From assembly GCF_000426285.1 (NCBI RefSeq), contig NZ_AUFB01000004.1:124001-188000 (forward strand): a DNA stretch of 64,000 nt. Direction: 5' to 3'. This DNA is from Rhizobium leucaenae USDA 9039. Its GTDB lineage: Bacteria > Pseudomonadota > Alphaproteobacteria > Rhizobiales > Rhizobiaceae. The position numbers and the translations under genes were made by a program. Below the pieces are notes generated by a model. That model ran no database searches, had not been told where the DNA came from, and saw only the letters and a list, made by a program, of their open reading frames with translations. Each line of letters starts with the position of its first letter. Positions within the stretch are counted from its first letter, which is position 1. Positions 1-8,139 of the stretch are shown here, in pieces.

Positions 1-17
1 TCGATAAGGAAGAATTG

Positions 18-1598
18 ATGTTTGAAAACCTCCAGGACCGTCTTGGTTCCATTCTGAATGGACTGACTGGCCGCGGCGCGCTTTCGGAAGCCGATGTTTC
101 CGCAGCACTCCGCGAGGTTCGCCGCGCGCTGTTGGAAGCCGACGTGGCGCTGGACGTCGTGCGCTCCTTTACCGATCGCGTCCGTGAAAAGGCCGTCGGC
201 GCCGAGATCCTGAAGTCGATCAAGCCTGGCCAGATGGTCGTCAAGATCGTTCATGACGAGCTGATCGAAATGCTCGGCGGCGAAGGTGTCGGCATCGACC
301 TCAACGCCCCGGCTCCGGTCGTCGTCATGATGGTTGGTCTACAAGGTTCTGGTAAGACGACCACCACGGCGAAGATCGCCAGCCGCATGACGAGCCGCGA
401 CCGCAAGAAGGTCCTGATGGCCTCGCTCGACACGCGCCGTCCGGCCGCGCAGGAGCAGTTGCGCCAGCTTGGCGTTCAAACGGGCGTCGACACCCTGCCG
501 GTCATCGCCGGCCAGTCGCCGACCGATATTGCCGCACGCGCCGTGCAGGCGGCCAAGCTCGGCGGCCATGACATCGTCATCCTCGACACCGCCGGCCGTA
601 CGCATATCGACGAGCCGCTCATGGTCGAGATGGCGGACATCAAGAAGAAATCGAATCCGCATGAAATCCTGCTGGTCGCCGATAGCTTGACCGGTCAGGA
701 CGCCGTCAATCTCGCCCGCAATTTCGATGAGCGCGTCGGCATCACCGGCCTCGTGCTGACCCGTATGGATGGCGACGGCCGTGGCGGTGCCGCCCTTTCG
801 ATGCGCGCCGTCACCGGCAAGCCGATCAAGCTGATCGGTGTCGGCGAAAAGATGGGCGAGCTGGAAGAATTCCACCCCCGCCGTATCGCCGACCGCATCC
901 TCGGCATGGGCGACATCGTCTCGCTGGTCGAAAAGGCGGCGGAGAATATCGACGCCGAAAAGGCGGCCGCCATGGCTGCCAAGATGGCCAAGGGCAAGTT
1001 CGATCTGAACGACCTCGCCGACCAGCTCAAGCAGATGCAGAAGATGGGCGGCATGGGCGGCATCATGGGCATGATGCCCGGCATGGCCGGCATGAAGGAC
1101 AAGATGGCCGCTGCAGGCCTCAACGACAAGCTTTTCGGCCGCCAGCTCGCCATCATCTCCTCGATGACCAAGGCCGAGCGCGCCAATCCCGACCTCCTGA
1201 AGCATTCCCGCAAGAAGCGCATCGCTAGCGGCTCCGGCACCGACGCCTCCGACATCAACAAGCTTCTGAAGATGCACCGCCAGATGGCGGACATGATGAA
1301 GATGATGGGCGGCAAGGGCAAAGGCGGCATGATGAAGCAGCTCATGGGCGGCCTTGCCGGCAAGATGGGCCTCGGCGGCGGCATGGGCGGCATGCCAGAC
1401 CTTTCGAACATCGATCCCAAGCAGCTCGAAGCCCTGCAGAAGCAGGCGGAAGCCGCTGGTATCGGACGTCCCGGCGGTATGCCGGGCGGATTGCCGGGTC
1501 TTGGCGGCGGCGGCGGTTTGCCGGGTCTCGGCGGCGCCAAGCTCCCCGGCCTTGGTGGTGGTTTGCCGGGACTGCCCGGTTTGCCGAAGAAAAAGTGA
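18..1598 (+). CDS. ffh: Signal recognition particle protein Ffh
   Basis: This is the SRP54-family GTPase that binds 4.5S RNA and signal peptides and delivers ribosomes to FtsY at the inner membrane. The N-terminal helical bundle is followed by the G domain, with a P-loop GLQGSGKT at residues 107-114, DTRRPAA, DTAGR and TRMDGD. The methionine-rich M domain starts near residue 330. A TTG lies directly before the ATG at 18; the ATG is preferred because AGGAAGA sits at 7-13. At 526 aa it is longer than E. coli Ffh (about 453 aa); the excess is a C-terminal tail rich in PGLGG repeats ending in KKK. It is the first gene of a translation-related cluster. Confidence 0.97.
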   Translation: MFENLQDRLGSILNGLTGRGALSEADVSAALREVRRALLEADVALDVVRSFTDRVREKAVGAEILKSIKPGQMVVKIVHDELIEMLGGEGVGIDLNAPAPVVVMMVGLQGSGKTTTTAKIASRMTSRDRKKVLMASLDTRRPAAQEQLRQLGVQTGVDTLPVIAGQSPTDIAARAVQAAKLGGHDIVILDTAGRTHIDEPLMVEMADIKKKSNPHEILLVADSLTGQDAVNLARNFDERVGITGLVLTRMDGDGRGGAALSMRAVTGKPIKLIGVGEKMGELEEFHPRRIADRILGMGDIVSLVEKAAENIDAEKAAAMAAKMAKGKFDLNDLADQLKQMQKMGGMGGIMGMMPGMAGMKDKMAAAGLNDKLFGRQLAIISSMTKAERANPDLLKHSRKKRIASGSGTDASDINKLLKMHRQMADMMKMMGGKGKGGMMKQLMGGLAGKMGLGGGMGGMPDLSNIDPKQLEALQKQAEAAGIGRPGGMPGGLPGLGGGGGLPGLGGAKLPGLGGGLPGLPGLPKKK

Positions 1599-1615
1599 GA
1601 AGGATCGCAGACCCG

Positions 1616-1918
1616 ATGATTGATCCAGACGTCAAAGCCCAACTGGGCAACTACCGCCAGTCGATCGACAATATCGATGCCGCACTGGTGCATATGCTGG
1701 CCGAACGCTTCCGCTGCACAAAGGAAGTCGGTGTGCTGAAGGCCAAATACAATCTGCCGCCGGCTGATCCGGCGCGCGAGGAATACCAGATCGAACGCCT
1801 GCGCCGCCTGGCAAAGGACGCAAATCTGGACCCGGATTTCGCCGAGAAGTTCCTGAACTTCGTCATCAAGGAAGTCATCCGGCATCATGAACAGATCGCT
1901 GCTGATCTCAAAGCATGA
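1616..1918 (+). CDS. Chorismate mutase, AroQ type
   Basis: This is a stand-alone, all-helical AroQ chorismate mutase of 100 aa, predicted to convert chorismate to prephenate for phenylalanine and tyrosine synthesis in the cytoplasm. Helix 1 carries the typical R-x-x-I-D-x-x-D/N pattern (YRQSIDNIDAAL), followed by a lysine-bearing ERFRCTKEVGVLKA segment and the C-terminal FLNFVIKEVIRHHE helix. A GTG at 1595 overlaps the ffh stop, but AGAAGGA at 1598-1604 is spaced correctly for the ATG at 1616. It is probably cotranscribed with ffh. Its TGA stop lies inside the left terminal repeat of a dispersed palindromic element. Confidence 0.9.
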   Translation: MIDPDVKAQLGNYRQSIDNIDAALVHMLAERFRCTKEVGVLKAKYNLPPADPAREEYQIERLRRLAKDANLDPDFAEKFLNFVIKEVIRHHEQIAADLKA

Positions 1919-1977
1919 TCCCGAACCGAAGGACCGCGTAGCAAAAAGTGTGAAGCGGTTTTCGGAAGAGATCATGC
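1913..1977. repeat. Rhizobial palindromic intergenic repeat, copy A
   Basis: A 65-bp element is bounded by the perfect 8-bp inverted repeat GCATGATC (1913-1920) and GATCATGC (1970-1977). It contains the AAAAAGTGTGAAGCGGTTTTC core that recurs widely between rhizobial genes. A more degenerate relative lies at 29681-29725. The stop codon of the chorismate mutase gene falls within the left repeat. Assignment to a named repeat family is from memory, not from a search. Confidence 0.65.
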
Positions 1978-2052
1978 GACACACAAGACAGCAGCGCGAA
2001 GTAACCATACCGCCAAAACGAAGCGGTCAAGAAAAGCCTAAGGAGTAAAGAC

Positions 2053-2412
2053 ATGGCACTGAAAATTCGTCTCGCCCGCGGTGGCTCCAAGAAGCGCCCG
2101 TATTATCACGTCGTCGTTGCCGACGCTCGCTCGCCACGCGACGGCCGTTTCCTGGAGACCCTCGGCTCCTGGAACCCGATGCTTGCCAAGGACGACGCCA
2201 AGCGCGTTGAACTCAAGGCCGAGCGCATCAAGCATTGGCTCGACCGCGGCGCCCAGCCGACCGACCGCGTTCTGCGCTTCCTCGCCGAAGCCGGCATTGC
2301 TACGCGCGAAGCCAAGAACAACCCGGAAAAGGCAAAGCCGGGCAAGCGCGCCCAGGAACGCGCTGCTGAAAAGGCACAGAAGGCTGCTGACGCCGCCGCT
2401 GCTGCTGAATAA
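2053..2412 (+). CDS. rpsP: 30S ribosomal protein S16
   Basis: This is small-subunit protein S16, needed for 30S assembly. The N-terminus ([20 protein letters not shown]) is the family signature and [13 protein letters not shown] follows. The protein is 119 aa against about 82 in E. coli; the extra C-terminus is a low-complexity Lys/Ala/Glu tail. AAGGAG lies just upstream of the start. It heads the conserved rpsP-rimM-trmD cluster, but a strong hairpin follows it directly, so downstream genes may be expressed at a lower level. Confidence 0.97.
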   Translation: MALKIRLARGGSKKRPYYHVVVADARSPRDGRFLETLGSWNPMLAKDDAKRVELKAERIKHWLDRGAQPTDRVLRFLAEAGIATREAKNNPEKAKPGKRAQERAAEKAQKAADAAAAAE

Positions 2413-2433
2413 TCGGCCGCGACGCCTATTTGA

Positions 2434-2467
2434 AACGGGTGGCATGGCGACATGCCGCCCGTTTTTT
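2434..2467 (+). terminator. Hairpin with T-run after rpsP
   Basis: A 13-bp stem (2434-2446 with 2451-2463, one G-T pair) closes a GCGA tetraloop and is followed by a run of six T. This is a textbook intrinsic terminator shape placed between rpsP and rimM, where it could act as a partial terminator or 3' stabiliser inside the operon. Confidence 0.85.
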
Positions 2468-2534
2468 GTTCCCATCGGCGAGCGTTCATCTTATGAGAGA
2501 ACGCAATCGATCTTCTGGCAGTCGGCACAGGACC

Positions 2535-3107
2535 ATGACGAAACTTGAAAACCCGGTATTGATGGCCACCATCGGCGCCGCGCAGGGCCTGAGAGGCGAA
2601 GTGCGCGCCCGCGCATTCACCTCCGATCCCACAGCGCTCGGCGACTACGGCCATCTGCACAGCCTCGACGGCCGTACCTTCGAAGTATTGGAAATCCGCG
2701 AAGCCAAGAACGTGGTGATCGTCCGCTTTCGCGGCGTCAACGACCGCAATGCCGCCGAGGCGCTGAACGGGCTGGAACTCTATATCGAGCGAGACAACCT
2801 GCCCGACGACGAGCTGGAGGATGACGAGTTCTTTTATGCCGATCTCGAGGGCCTGGAAGCGGTCGATGACAAGGGCACCGGCTATGGCACTGTCAGCGGC
2901 ATCTATGATTTCGGCGCCGGCGACCTGCTGGAGTTGAAAGGCCCCGGCAAGCGCCCGGTACTCATCCCCTTTTCAGAAGCCGCCGTGCTGGAAATCGATC
3001 TTGAAGGCGGGAAGATCCTGATCGACCCGATGGCGGCAGGCTTGGTCGACAACCCCGACGAGTTCACCGGCAAGCCACCGAAGCGCTCCGGCAAAACAAA
3101 GAAATGA
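2535..3107 (+). CDS. rimM: Ribosome maturation factor RimM
   Basis: RimM is a 16S rRNA processing and 30S head assembly factor that binds S19. The N-terminal RimM domain begins at [18 protein letters not shown] and includes the G-L-R-G-E-V motif; the C-terminal PRC-barrel starts near residue 95 ([12 protein letters not shown]) and includes [10 protein letters not shown]. An in-frame start at 2430 would add 35 non-conserved residues, so the ATG at 2535 is chosen. The tail is Lys-rich. It lies between rpsP and trmD, as in most bacteria. Confidence 0.94.
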   Translation: MTKLENPVLMATIGAAQGLRGEVRARAFTSDPTALGDYGHLHSLDGRTFEVLEIREAKNVVIVRFRGVNDRNAAEALNGLELYIERDNLPDDELEDDEFFYADLEGLEAVDDKGTGYGTVSGIYDFGAGDLLELKGPGKRPVLIPFSEAAVLEIDLEGGKILIDPMAAGLVDNPDEFTGKPPKRSGKTKK

Positions 3108-3114
3108 CCCGGCC

Positions 3115-3807
3115 ATGAGTTTCCGGGCAACCATCCTGACGCTGTATCCGGAAATGTTTCCGGGCCACCTCGGCGCATCTCTCGCCGGCAAGGCGATGGA
3201 GCGCGGGCAATGGTCGCTGGACACCGTGCAGATCCGCGATTTCGCCACCGACAAGCACCGGACCGTCGATGATACGCCGGCCGGCGGCGGGGCCGGCATG
3301 GTGCTGAAACCGGACGTGCTTGCCCGCGCTATCGACCACGCCAGTGAAAACGACGATCGCCCGCGGCTGCTGATGAGCCCGCGTGGAAAACCGCTGACTC
3401 AGAAGCGCGTTCGGAAACTCGCCGCCGGCGACGGCGTCATCATCGTCTGCGGCCGTTTCGAAGGTGTCGACCAGCGGGTGATCGACGGGCGCAATCTCGA
3501 AGAGGTCTCGATCGGCGATTACATCCTCTCCGGAGGCGAGCCGGCGGCGCTGATCCTGCTCGACGCCATCGTCCGCATTCTGCCCGGCGTCATGGGCAAC
3601 GATCTTTCCGGCCTGCACGAAAGTTTTGAAGGCGGCCTGCTCGAACATCCGCAGTATACGCGGCCGCAGGTCTGGGAAGGCCGCGAAATCCCGGCGGTAC
3701 TGACGTCAGGCAATCACGGCGCCATCGCCAAATGGCAGAGGCAAGAGGCGGAGAAACTGACGAAAGAACGCCGGCCGGATTTGCTTGATCAAACGCCCAG
3801 GGAGTAG
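3115..3807 (+). CDS. trmD: tRNA (guanine-N1)-methyltransferase TrmD
   Basis: This SPOUT-class enzyme methylates G37 of tRNAs with SAM to prevent frameshifting. The N-terminus ([15 protein letters not shown]), the [14 protein letters not shown] segment, [11 protein letters not shown] and the knot region [15 protein letters not shown] are all present in family order, and the 230-aa length is normal. The start lies 7 bp after the rimM stop, which indicates cotranscription. In many rhizobia rplS follows directly; here two unrelated genes separate trmD from rplS. Confidence 0.97.
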   Translation: MSFRATILTLYPEMFPGHLGASLAGKAMERGQWSLDTVQIRDFATDKHRTVDDTPAGGGAGMVLKPDVLARAIDHASENDDRPRLLMSPRGKPLTQKRVRKLAAGDGVIIVCGRFEGVDQRVIDGRNLEEVSIGDYILSGGEPAALILLDAIVRILPGVMGNDLSGLHESFEGGLLEHPQYTRPQVWEGREIPAVLTSGNHGAIAKWQRQEAEKLTKERRPDLLDQTPRE

Positions 3808-3994
3808 CCGATCGAAGGGGGGCGCCTGCCGAAACCCCATCGTTCAATCGAAATTCTACACAATCCCAGATAGCACATTCTCCCGCTAATACCTCAGGGT
3901 AATTGATCTGGCTGCGTGCCATCCCTATTATCCGCCTGCTTGAATTTGAACATGTGTCATTCCTCTCAAGGCACCCAAACCTAAGGAGCTGAGC

Positions 3995-4642
3995 ATGAGC
4001 AATTCCCTTGATATGAAATTCGAGATTGTCGTCATCCCAGTTTCGGATGTCGATCGCGCCAAGCGTTTTTACGATGGACTGGGTTGGAGGCTTGACGCCG
4101 ATTTCGCCTCCGATGATGGCGGCTACCGCGTTATCCAGTTTACGCCGCCGGGCTCCGGTTGCTCTGTTATCTTCGGCAAGAACGTCACCGCGGCAGCACC
4201 CGGCTCCGCAAAGGGGCTCTACCTGATCGTCTCCGACATCGAAGCCGCCCGCAAGGAGCTGCGCAGCCGCGGCGCCGAGATCAGCGAGGTGTTCCACAAT
4301 GCCGGCGGCGTTTACGCCGGCGCGGACGAACCCTATCTGTTTGGGCGAATTCGGGTCAGCGGTCGCGATCCCGATCACCGCAGCTACCGTTCCTTCGCCT
4401 CGTTCAACGATCCGGACGGCAATGGCTGGCTGTTGCAGGAGATCACGGGAAGATTGCCCGGACGCGTGGACGCGAATACGACGACGTTCACCTCGCCGGC
4501 CGATCTCGCAAGCGCGCTCCGCCGCGCAGAGATGGCCCATGGCGAACACGAGAAGCGGACCGGCAAGCGTGATGAGGAATGGCCGGCTTGGTATGCCGAG
4601 TACATGGTCAGCGAGCAGGCCGGCAGGCCGCTGCCATTATAA
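3995..4642 (+). CDS. VOC (glyoxalase/bleomycin-resistance) family protein
   Basis: This 215-aa protein has a vicinal-oxygen-chelate fold: a first beta-alpha-beta-beta-beta unit (FEIVVIPVSDVDRAKRFYDGLGW) and a second ending in FNDPDGNGWLLQEI, the usual metal-binding Glu region. A C-terminal extension of about 65 residues (from TTTFTSPADLASALRRAE) ends in EEWPAWYAEYM; that pattern occurs in some rhizobial VOC proteins of unknown substrate. The start is supported by AAGGAG at 3982-3987. It converges on the downstream permease gene. The reaction cannot be named from sequence. Confidence 0.85.
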   Translation: MSNSLDMKFEIVVIPVSDVDRAKRFYDGLGWRLDADFASDDGGYRVIQFTPPGSGCSVIFGKNVTAAAPGSAKGLYLIVSDIEAARKELRSRGAEISEVFHNAGGVYAGADEPYLFGRIRVSGRDPDHRSYRSFASFNDPDGNGWLLQEITGRLPGRVDANTTTFTSPADLASALRRAEMAHGEHEKRTGKRDEEWPAWYAEYMVSEQAGRPLPL

Positions 4643-4666
4643 ACTATGGTGACCCGGCGAATTTGC

Positions 4667-4697
4667 TTGATCCGCCACTTCAGGAGTGGCGGATCAA
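4667..4697. terminator. Hairpin between convergent genes
   Basis: A perfect 13-bp inverted repeat (4667-4679 with 4685-4697) with a 5-nt loop lies between the convergent VOC and permease genes. There is no clear T-run on either side, so termination is inferred from position only; a bidirectional role is plausible. Confidence 0.5.
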
Positions 4698-4738
4698 AGC
4701 TTTGTGGCAAATGCCCGACCGAAGCCGGACATCGCATA

Positions 4739-6193
4739 TTACTTTTGCAAAGCGGCGGCAGCCGGTGCGCCGCGCATCCTCAGCACATAATAGACCCCGC
4801 CGCCGATGGCGACGCCGAAGAACCAGCCATAGGTCCCCCACCAATCCGGCAGAATGCTGGTGAAGGTCGGCAGGATCGACGAGAACAGGCCGCCGATGAC
4901 GAAGGCGATCAAAGCGTTGACGTGCCAGCCGCTCTGGAATTCGAACTCGCCATTCTCATGATAGAGCGCCTCGACGTTTAGCTGACCTTTGCGGATCAGA
5001 TAATAGTCGACCATCATGATGCCGAAGATCGGGCCCATGGTGGAACCGATGAAGTTGACGAAATGCGCGGCACCGGTCTCCCATGGCGCGAAGGGATAAA
5101 GCACCAGCGCGATCAATGCTGCGATATAGCCGCCGCGCTTGAAGCTGATGTGCTTCGGGAAGACATTGGCGAAGTCGAAGGCCGGCGAGACGAAATTCGC
5201 CACGACGTTGATGCCGAGCGTCGCCACCGCGAAGGTGAGCGCCGCCAGCAAGGCCAGGAACCAACTGTCGAATTTTGCCGAGATCGCTTCCGGATGCAGC
5301 AGCACTTCGCCATAAACGGCAAATGCTGCCGTGGTCGTCACGCCCGCAACGAGGCAGAAAGCCAAAAGGTTGATCGGCAGACCCCAAAGATTGCCTTTGC
5401 GCAGGGTTTTCGTGTCCGTTGCATAGCGCGAGAAATCGCAGAAGTTCAGATAGAGCGCCGCAAAATAGGTGATCCAGGTCGCGGCGACTGCGGCAAGCGC
5501 GGCAAAGCTGCCCGGTTCACCCGGCACGCCGGCGTCCTTGGTCTTCTCGAGCAGCACATCTCGCGGAATTTCGGCGCCGAAGGAGAAGGTGCCGGACTTC
5601 ACCACCAGATAGACGGCAAGAAAAAGCATCATCACCCAGACCGCCGGACCGGCCCAATCCTGAAACTTGCGCACCGTCTCCATGCCGTGCTGAATGATCA
5701 GCAACTGCAAGGCCCATACGATGACATAGCAGATGATTTCCAGCGTGGAGTGGCCGAGCAAGTGGCTGTTCTGATGGAAGGCAAGAATGCTGTCGTTGCG
5801 CGTCAGCAGTGCGACGATCGCACCGGAGGCGGCCGCCGTCTGCGCGCCATACCAGAAGCAGGCAACGACGGCGCGGACCAGCGCCGGCAGATTGGCGCCG
5901 AATGTGCCGAACGAAGCACGCGCCAGCACCGGGAAGGGCACGCCAGTCTTGACGCCGGCGTTTCCCACAAGGCTCATGAAGAAGAAGATCACCAGCGAAC
6001 CGATGCCGATGGCGATGACGAAGTTGATGAAGCTGCCGCAGAGCAGAAAAAGACTGGCGGCGAGATAGTAGCCCCACAGACTATGGACGTCCGAGGTCCA
6101 GACGTTGAAAATACTGAAAGCTCCCCATTTCCGCTCTTCGGCTGGTGCTAGATCCTCGTTGTAAAGCGAGGGCGATGGATTATTCACTGTCAT
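4739..6193 (-). CDS. NCS1-family nucleobase/cation symporter
   Basis: This is an inner-membrane permease of 484 aa with about 12 hydrophobic segments, matching the NCS1 (Mhp1/PucI/FurE-like) family. The N-terminal FNVWTSDVHSLWGYYLA resembles the family's conserved TM1 loop, and PFPVLARASFGTFGANLPAL is the second hallmark. The likely cargo is a nucleobase, hydantoin or allantoin driven by a cation; the sequence does not settle which. No purine or pyrimidine catabolic genes are adjacent. The start has AAGGGG upstream. Two copies of an 11-bp direct repeat lie just before the start. Confidence 0.88.
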   Translation of the reverse strand: MTVNNPSPSLYNEDLAPAEERKWGAFSIFNVWTSDVHSLWGYYLAASLFLLCGSFINFVIAIGIGSLVIFFFMSLVGNAGVKTGVPFPVLARASFGTFGANLPALVRAVVACFWYGAQTAAASGAIVALLTRNDSILAFHQNSHLLGHSTLEIICYVIVWALQLLIIQHGMETVRKFQDWAGPAVWVMMLFLAVYLVVKSGTFSFGAEIPRDVLLEKTKDAGVPGEPGSFAALAAVAATWITYFAALYLNFCDFSRYATDTKTLRKGNLWGLPINLLAFCLVAGVTTTAAFAVYGEVLLHPEAISAKFDSWFLALLAALTFAVATLGINVVANFVSPAFDFANVFPKHISFKRGGYIAALIALVLYPFAPWETGAAHFVNFIGSTMGPIFGIMMVDYYLIRKGQLNVEALYHENGEFEFQSGWHVNALIAFVIGGLFSSILPTFTSILPDWWGTYGWFFGVAIGGGVYYVLRMRGAPAAAALQK

Positions 6194-6567
6194 GACTGCC
6201 CCTTTTCTCAGTTCCCCTGGCGAAACTTTTTGTCAGTTCCCCTAACGAGAGAAGTGTGCCGCACGACGTGAATTTTGACAATTATTTAAACGCTTCGGAT
6301 ATCGGCTTATTTTTTAGCCAGCGGACGGAGTGCGCCCCTCAAAAGCGACGTCTCGCTCATAAAATTGCCCCATAAAGGGGTGACAAAGCCGCGACAATAG
6401 GATATGTGCGCGCCCGGCATGGGAAATTTCCCATCAACCACCAAAGAAAAGCAGACGTATTCGCTCCTGCCTTCGCGGGCATATATCCAAGGCGAGACCT
6501 ATAGGTCCGACCAAAGATAGATCGTTCAGGGCGCTCTGGCTGTTGAACCAACAAAGAGGTTGATAAC
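6194..6567. other. 374-bp divergent intergenic region (permease / rplS)
   Basis: This spacer holds the promoters of the permease (minus) and rplS (plus). Seen directly are an 11-bp direct repeat TCAGTTCCCCT at 6208-6218 and 6233-6243, next to the permease start, and a perfect 16-bp palindrome ATGGGAAATTTCCCAT at 6419-6434, about 135 bp before rplS. A smaller palindrome ACCTATAGGT lies within the rplS leader. I see no coding potential and no riboswitch I can name. Confidence 0.6.
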
Positions 6568-7107
6568 ATGAACATCATTCAGCAGTTGGAAGCCGAACAG
6601 GCCGCGAAGATCGAAGCCAAGCGCACCCTTCCCGAGTTCTCGGCCGGCGATACCGTCCGCGTCAACGTGAAGGTCACGGAAGGCAACCGTACACGCGTTC
6701 AGGCCTATGAAGGCGTTTGCATCGCCCGCTCCGGCGGCGGTCTGCAGGAAAACTTCACCGTCCGCAAGATCTCCTACGGCGAAGGCGTCGAGCGCGTATT
6801 CCCGGTTTACTCCCCGATGATCGAAAGCGTCGAAGTCGTTCGCCGTGGTAAGGTCCGTCGCGCCAAGCTCTACTACCTGCGCGACCTGCGCGGTAAGGCT
6901 GCTCGTATCGTCGAAAACACCGGCACCCGCGCCCGCAAGCTCAACGATTCCGAGCGCCAGGCCATTGCCGACGAAAAGGCTCGCGTCGAGGCTGAAAAGG
7001 TTGCCGCAGCTCAGGCTCTCGCAGCCGAAAAGGCAGCAGCAGAAGCCGCCGAAGCAAAGGCAGCAGCCGAAGCCGCTGCAGCCGCCGCGGAAACGGCAGC
7101 AGAATAA
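6568..7107 (+). CDS. rplS: 50S ribosomal protein L19
   Basis: L19 sits at the 30S-50S interface. The core begins [11 protein letters not shown] and includes [28 protein letters not shown] and the [21 protein letters not shown] segment typical of the family. The protein is 179 aa compared with about 115 in E. coli; after residue 125 it runs into an Ala/Glu/Lys helix-like tail with [19 protein letters not shown] repeats, a common rhizobial feature. AGAGG lies upstream of the ATG. A strong terminator follows. Confidence 0.97.
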   Translation: MNIIQQLEAEQAAKIEAKRTLPEFSAGDTVRVNVKVTEGNRTRVQAYEGVCIARSGGGLQENFTVRKISYGEGVERVFPVYSPMIESVEVVRRGKVRRAKLYYLRDLRGKAARIVENTGTRARKLNDSERQAIADEKARVEAEKVAAAQALAAEKAAAEAAEAKAAAEAAAAAAETAAE

Positions 7108-7132
7108 GCTTTCCCCAGGGATTGCAGAGATC

Positions 7133-7158
7133 AAGGCGGCCTTCCGGTCGCCTTTTTT
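7133..7158 (+). terminator. Intrinsic terminator of rplS
   Basis: A 9-bp stem (7133-7141 with 7146-7154, one G-T pair) with a TTCC loop is followed directly by T residues. It ends the rplS transcription unit. Confidence 0.85.
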
Positions 7159-7307
7159 GTTGCGGGGAAAAAGATGAAGGAAAATTCTCCGCAGACCACG
7201 AGCTTTGGAGCGGCTTTTCTGTTTTTATCATCGCCGCCATGGCAATAGCCTTGCCATTCGCTTTCTAAATATGACAATTTTCCATCACACTATCCGGGGA
7301 GATTTCC

Positions 7308-8105
7308 ATGGCATTCCGTCGTTCGTTCCTTCTGGGCCTTACCGCCCTTGTGCTTGCACCCTTTGCCTCCTTTGCCGCCGAGCTGCCGAATCTCAACGGC
7401 AAGACCGTCGTTGTCGTCACCGAGAATGCCTATCCGCCCCTGCAATTCGTCGACCCCAAGTCGGGCAAGCCGATCGGCTGGGAATATGATGCGATGAACG
7501 AGATCGCCAAGCGGCTGAACTTCAAGGTCGAGTAACAGAACACAAGCTGGGATGCGATGATCCAGGCGGTCTCCGAAGGCCAGTACAACATCGGCATGAC
7601 CGGCATCACCATCAAGGAAGACCGCAAGCAGAAGGTCGACTTCTCCGATCCCTATATGCGCTCGCAGCAGTTCATGCTGGTGCGTGGTGACGAGAAGCGC
7701 TTCACGGATGCCAAGAGCTTCGCCGCTTTTAAGGAAGGCCTGATCGGCGCGCAGCCAGGCACGACTCCCTTCTACACCGCCGTCTATGAAGTCCTCGACG
7801 GCAACGAGCAGAACCCGCGCATCAAGACCTTCGAAACTTTCGGAGCGACCGTGCAGGCGCTGAAGACGGGCGATGTCGATCTGGTGCTGACCGACGGCAC
7901 CGCCGGCAAGGGTTATGTCGACGCTTCGAACGGCGGCCTGAAGCTGATCGGCGACCCGCTCGGCACCGAAGATTTCGGCTTCATCTTTCAGAAGGGCTCC
8001 GATCTCGTTGCCCCGATCAATGCAGCGATCGCCAGCCTCAAGGCCGACGGCACCTTCGAAGCGCTGAACAAGAAGTGGTTCCTCGACTATAAGATGGGCC
8101 AATGA
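7308..8105 (+). pseudogene. Amino-acid ABC transporter substrate-binding protein, interrupted by in-frame TAA
   Basis: The reading frame encodes a family-3 periplasmic binding protein: a signal peptide (about residues 1-24, MAFRRSFLLGLTALVL...), then LNGKTVVVVTENAYPPLQF, the GMTGITIKEDRKQKVDFSDPY signature and KKWFLDYKMGQ at the C-terminus. Codon 76 (7533-7535) is TAA, and the same frame continues without any shift through QNTSWDAMIQAV. Relatives usually have an aromatic residue here, so one Tyr-codon to TAA change explains it. Either the gene is inactivated or the base is a sequencing error. The permease downstream is intact. Confidence 0.85.
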
Positions 8106-8139
8106 GCCCTGCAGATCGACATACTGGAAGCCCGCTCTG

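Noticed and set aside
339..1277. Long minus-strand open frame opposite ffh (312 codons)
   Set aside because: It is antisense to a certain gene, with composition (many His, Asp and Ala) typical of reverse-strand shadows in GC-rich DNA.
5063..6151. 362-codon plus-strand frame opposite the NCS1 permease
   Set aside because: The permease on the minus strand has clear membrane segments and family motifs; the opposite frame is Arg/Gln/His-rich without any domain.
7533..7535. Programmed stop-codon read-through in the binding-protein gene
   Set aside because: The stop is TAA with no obvious stimulatory structure, and the family normally has a sense codon; mutation or sequencing error is simpler.
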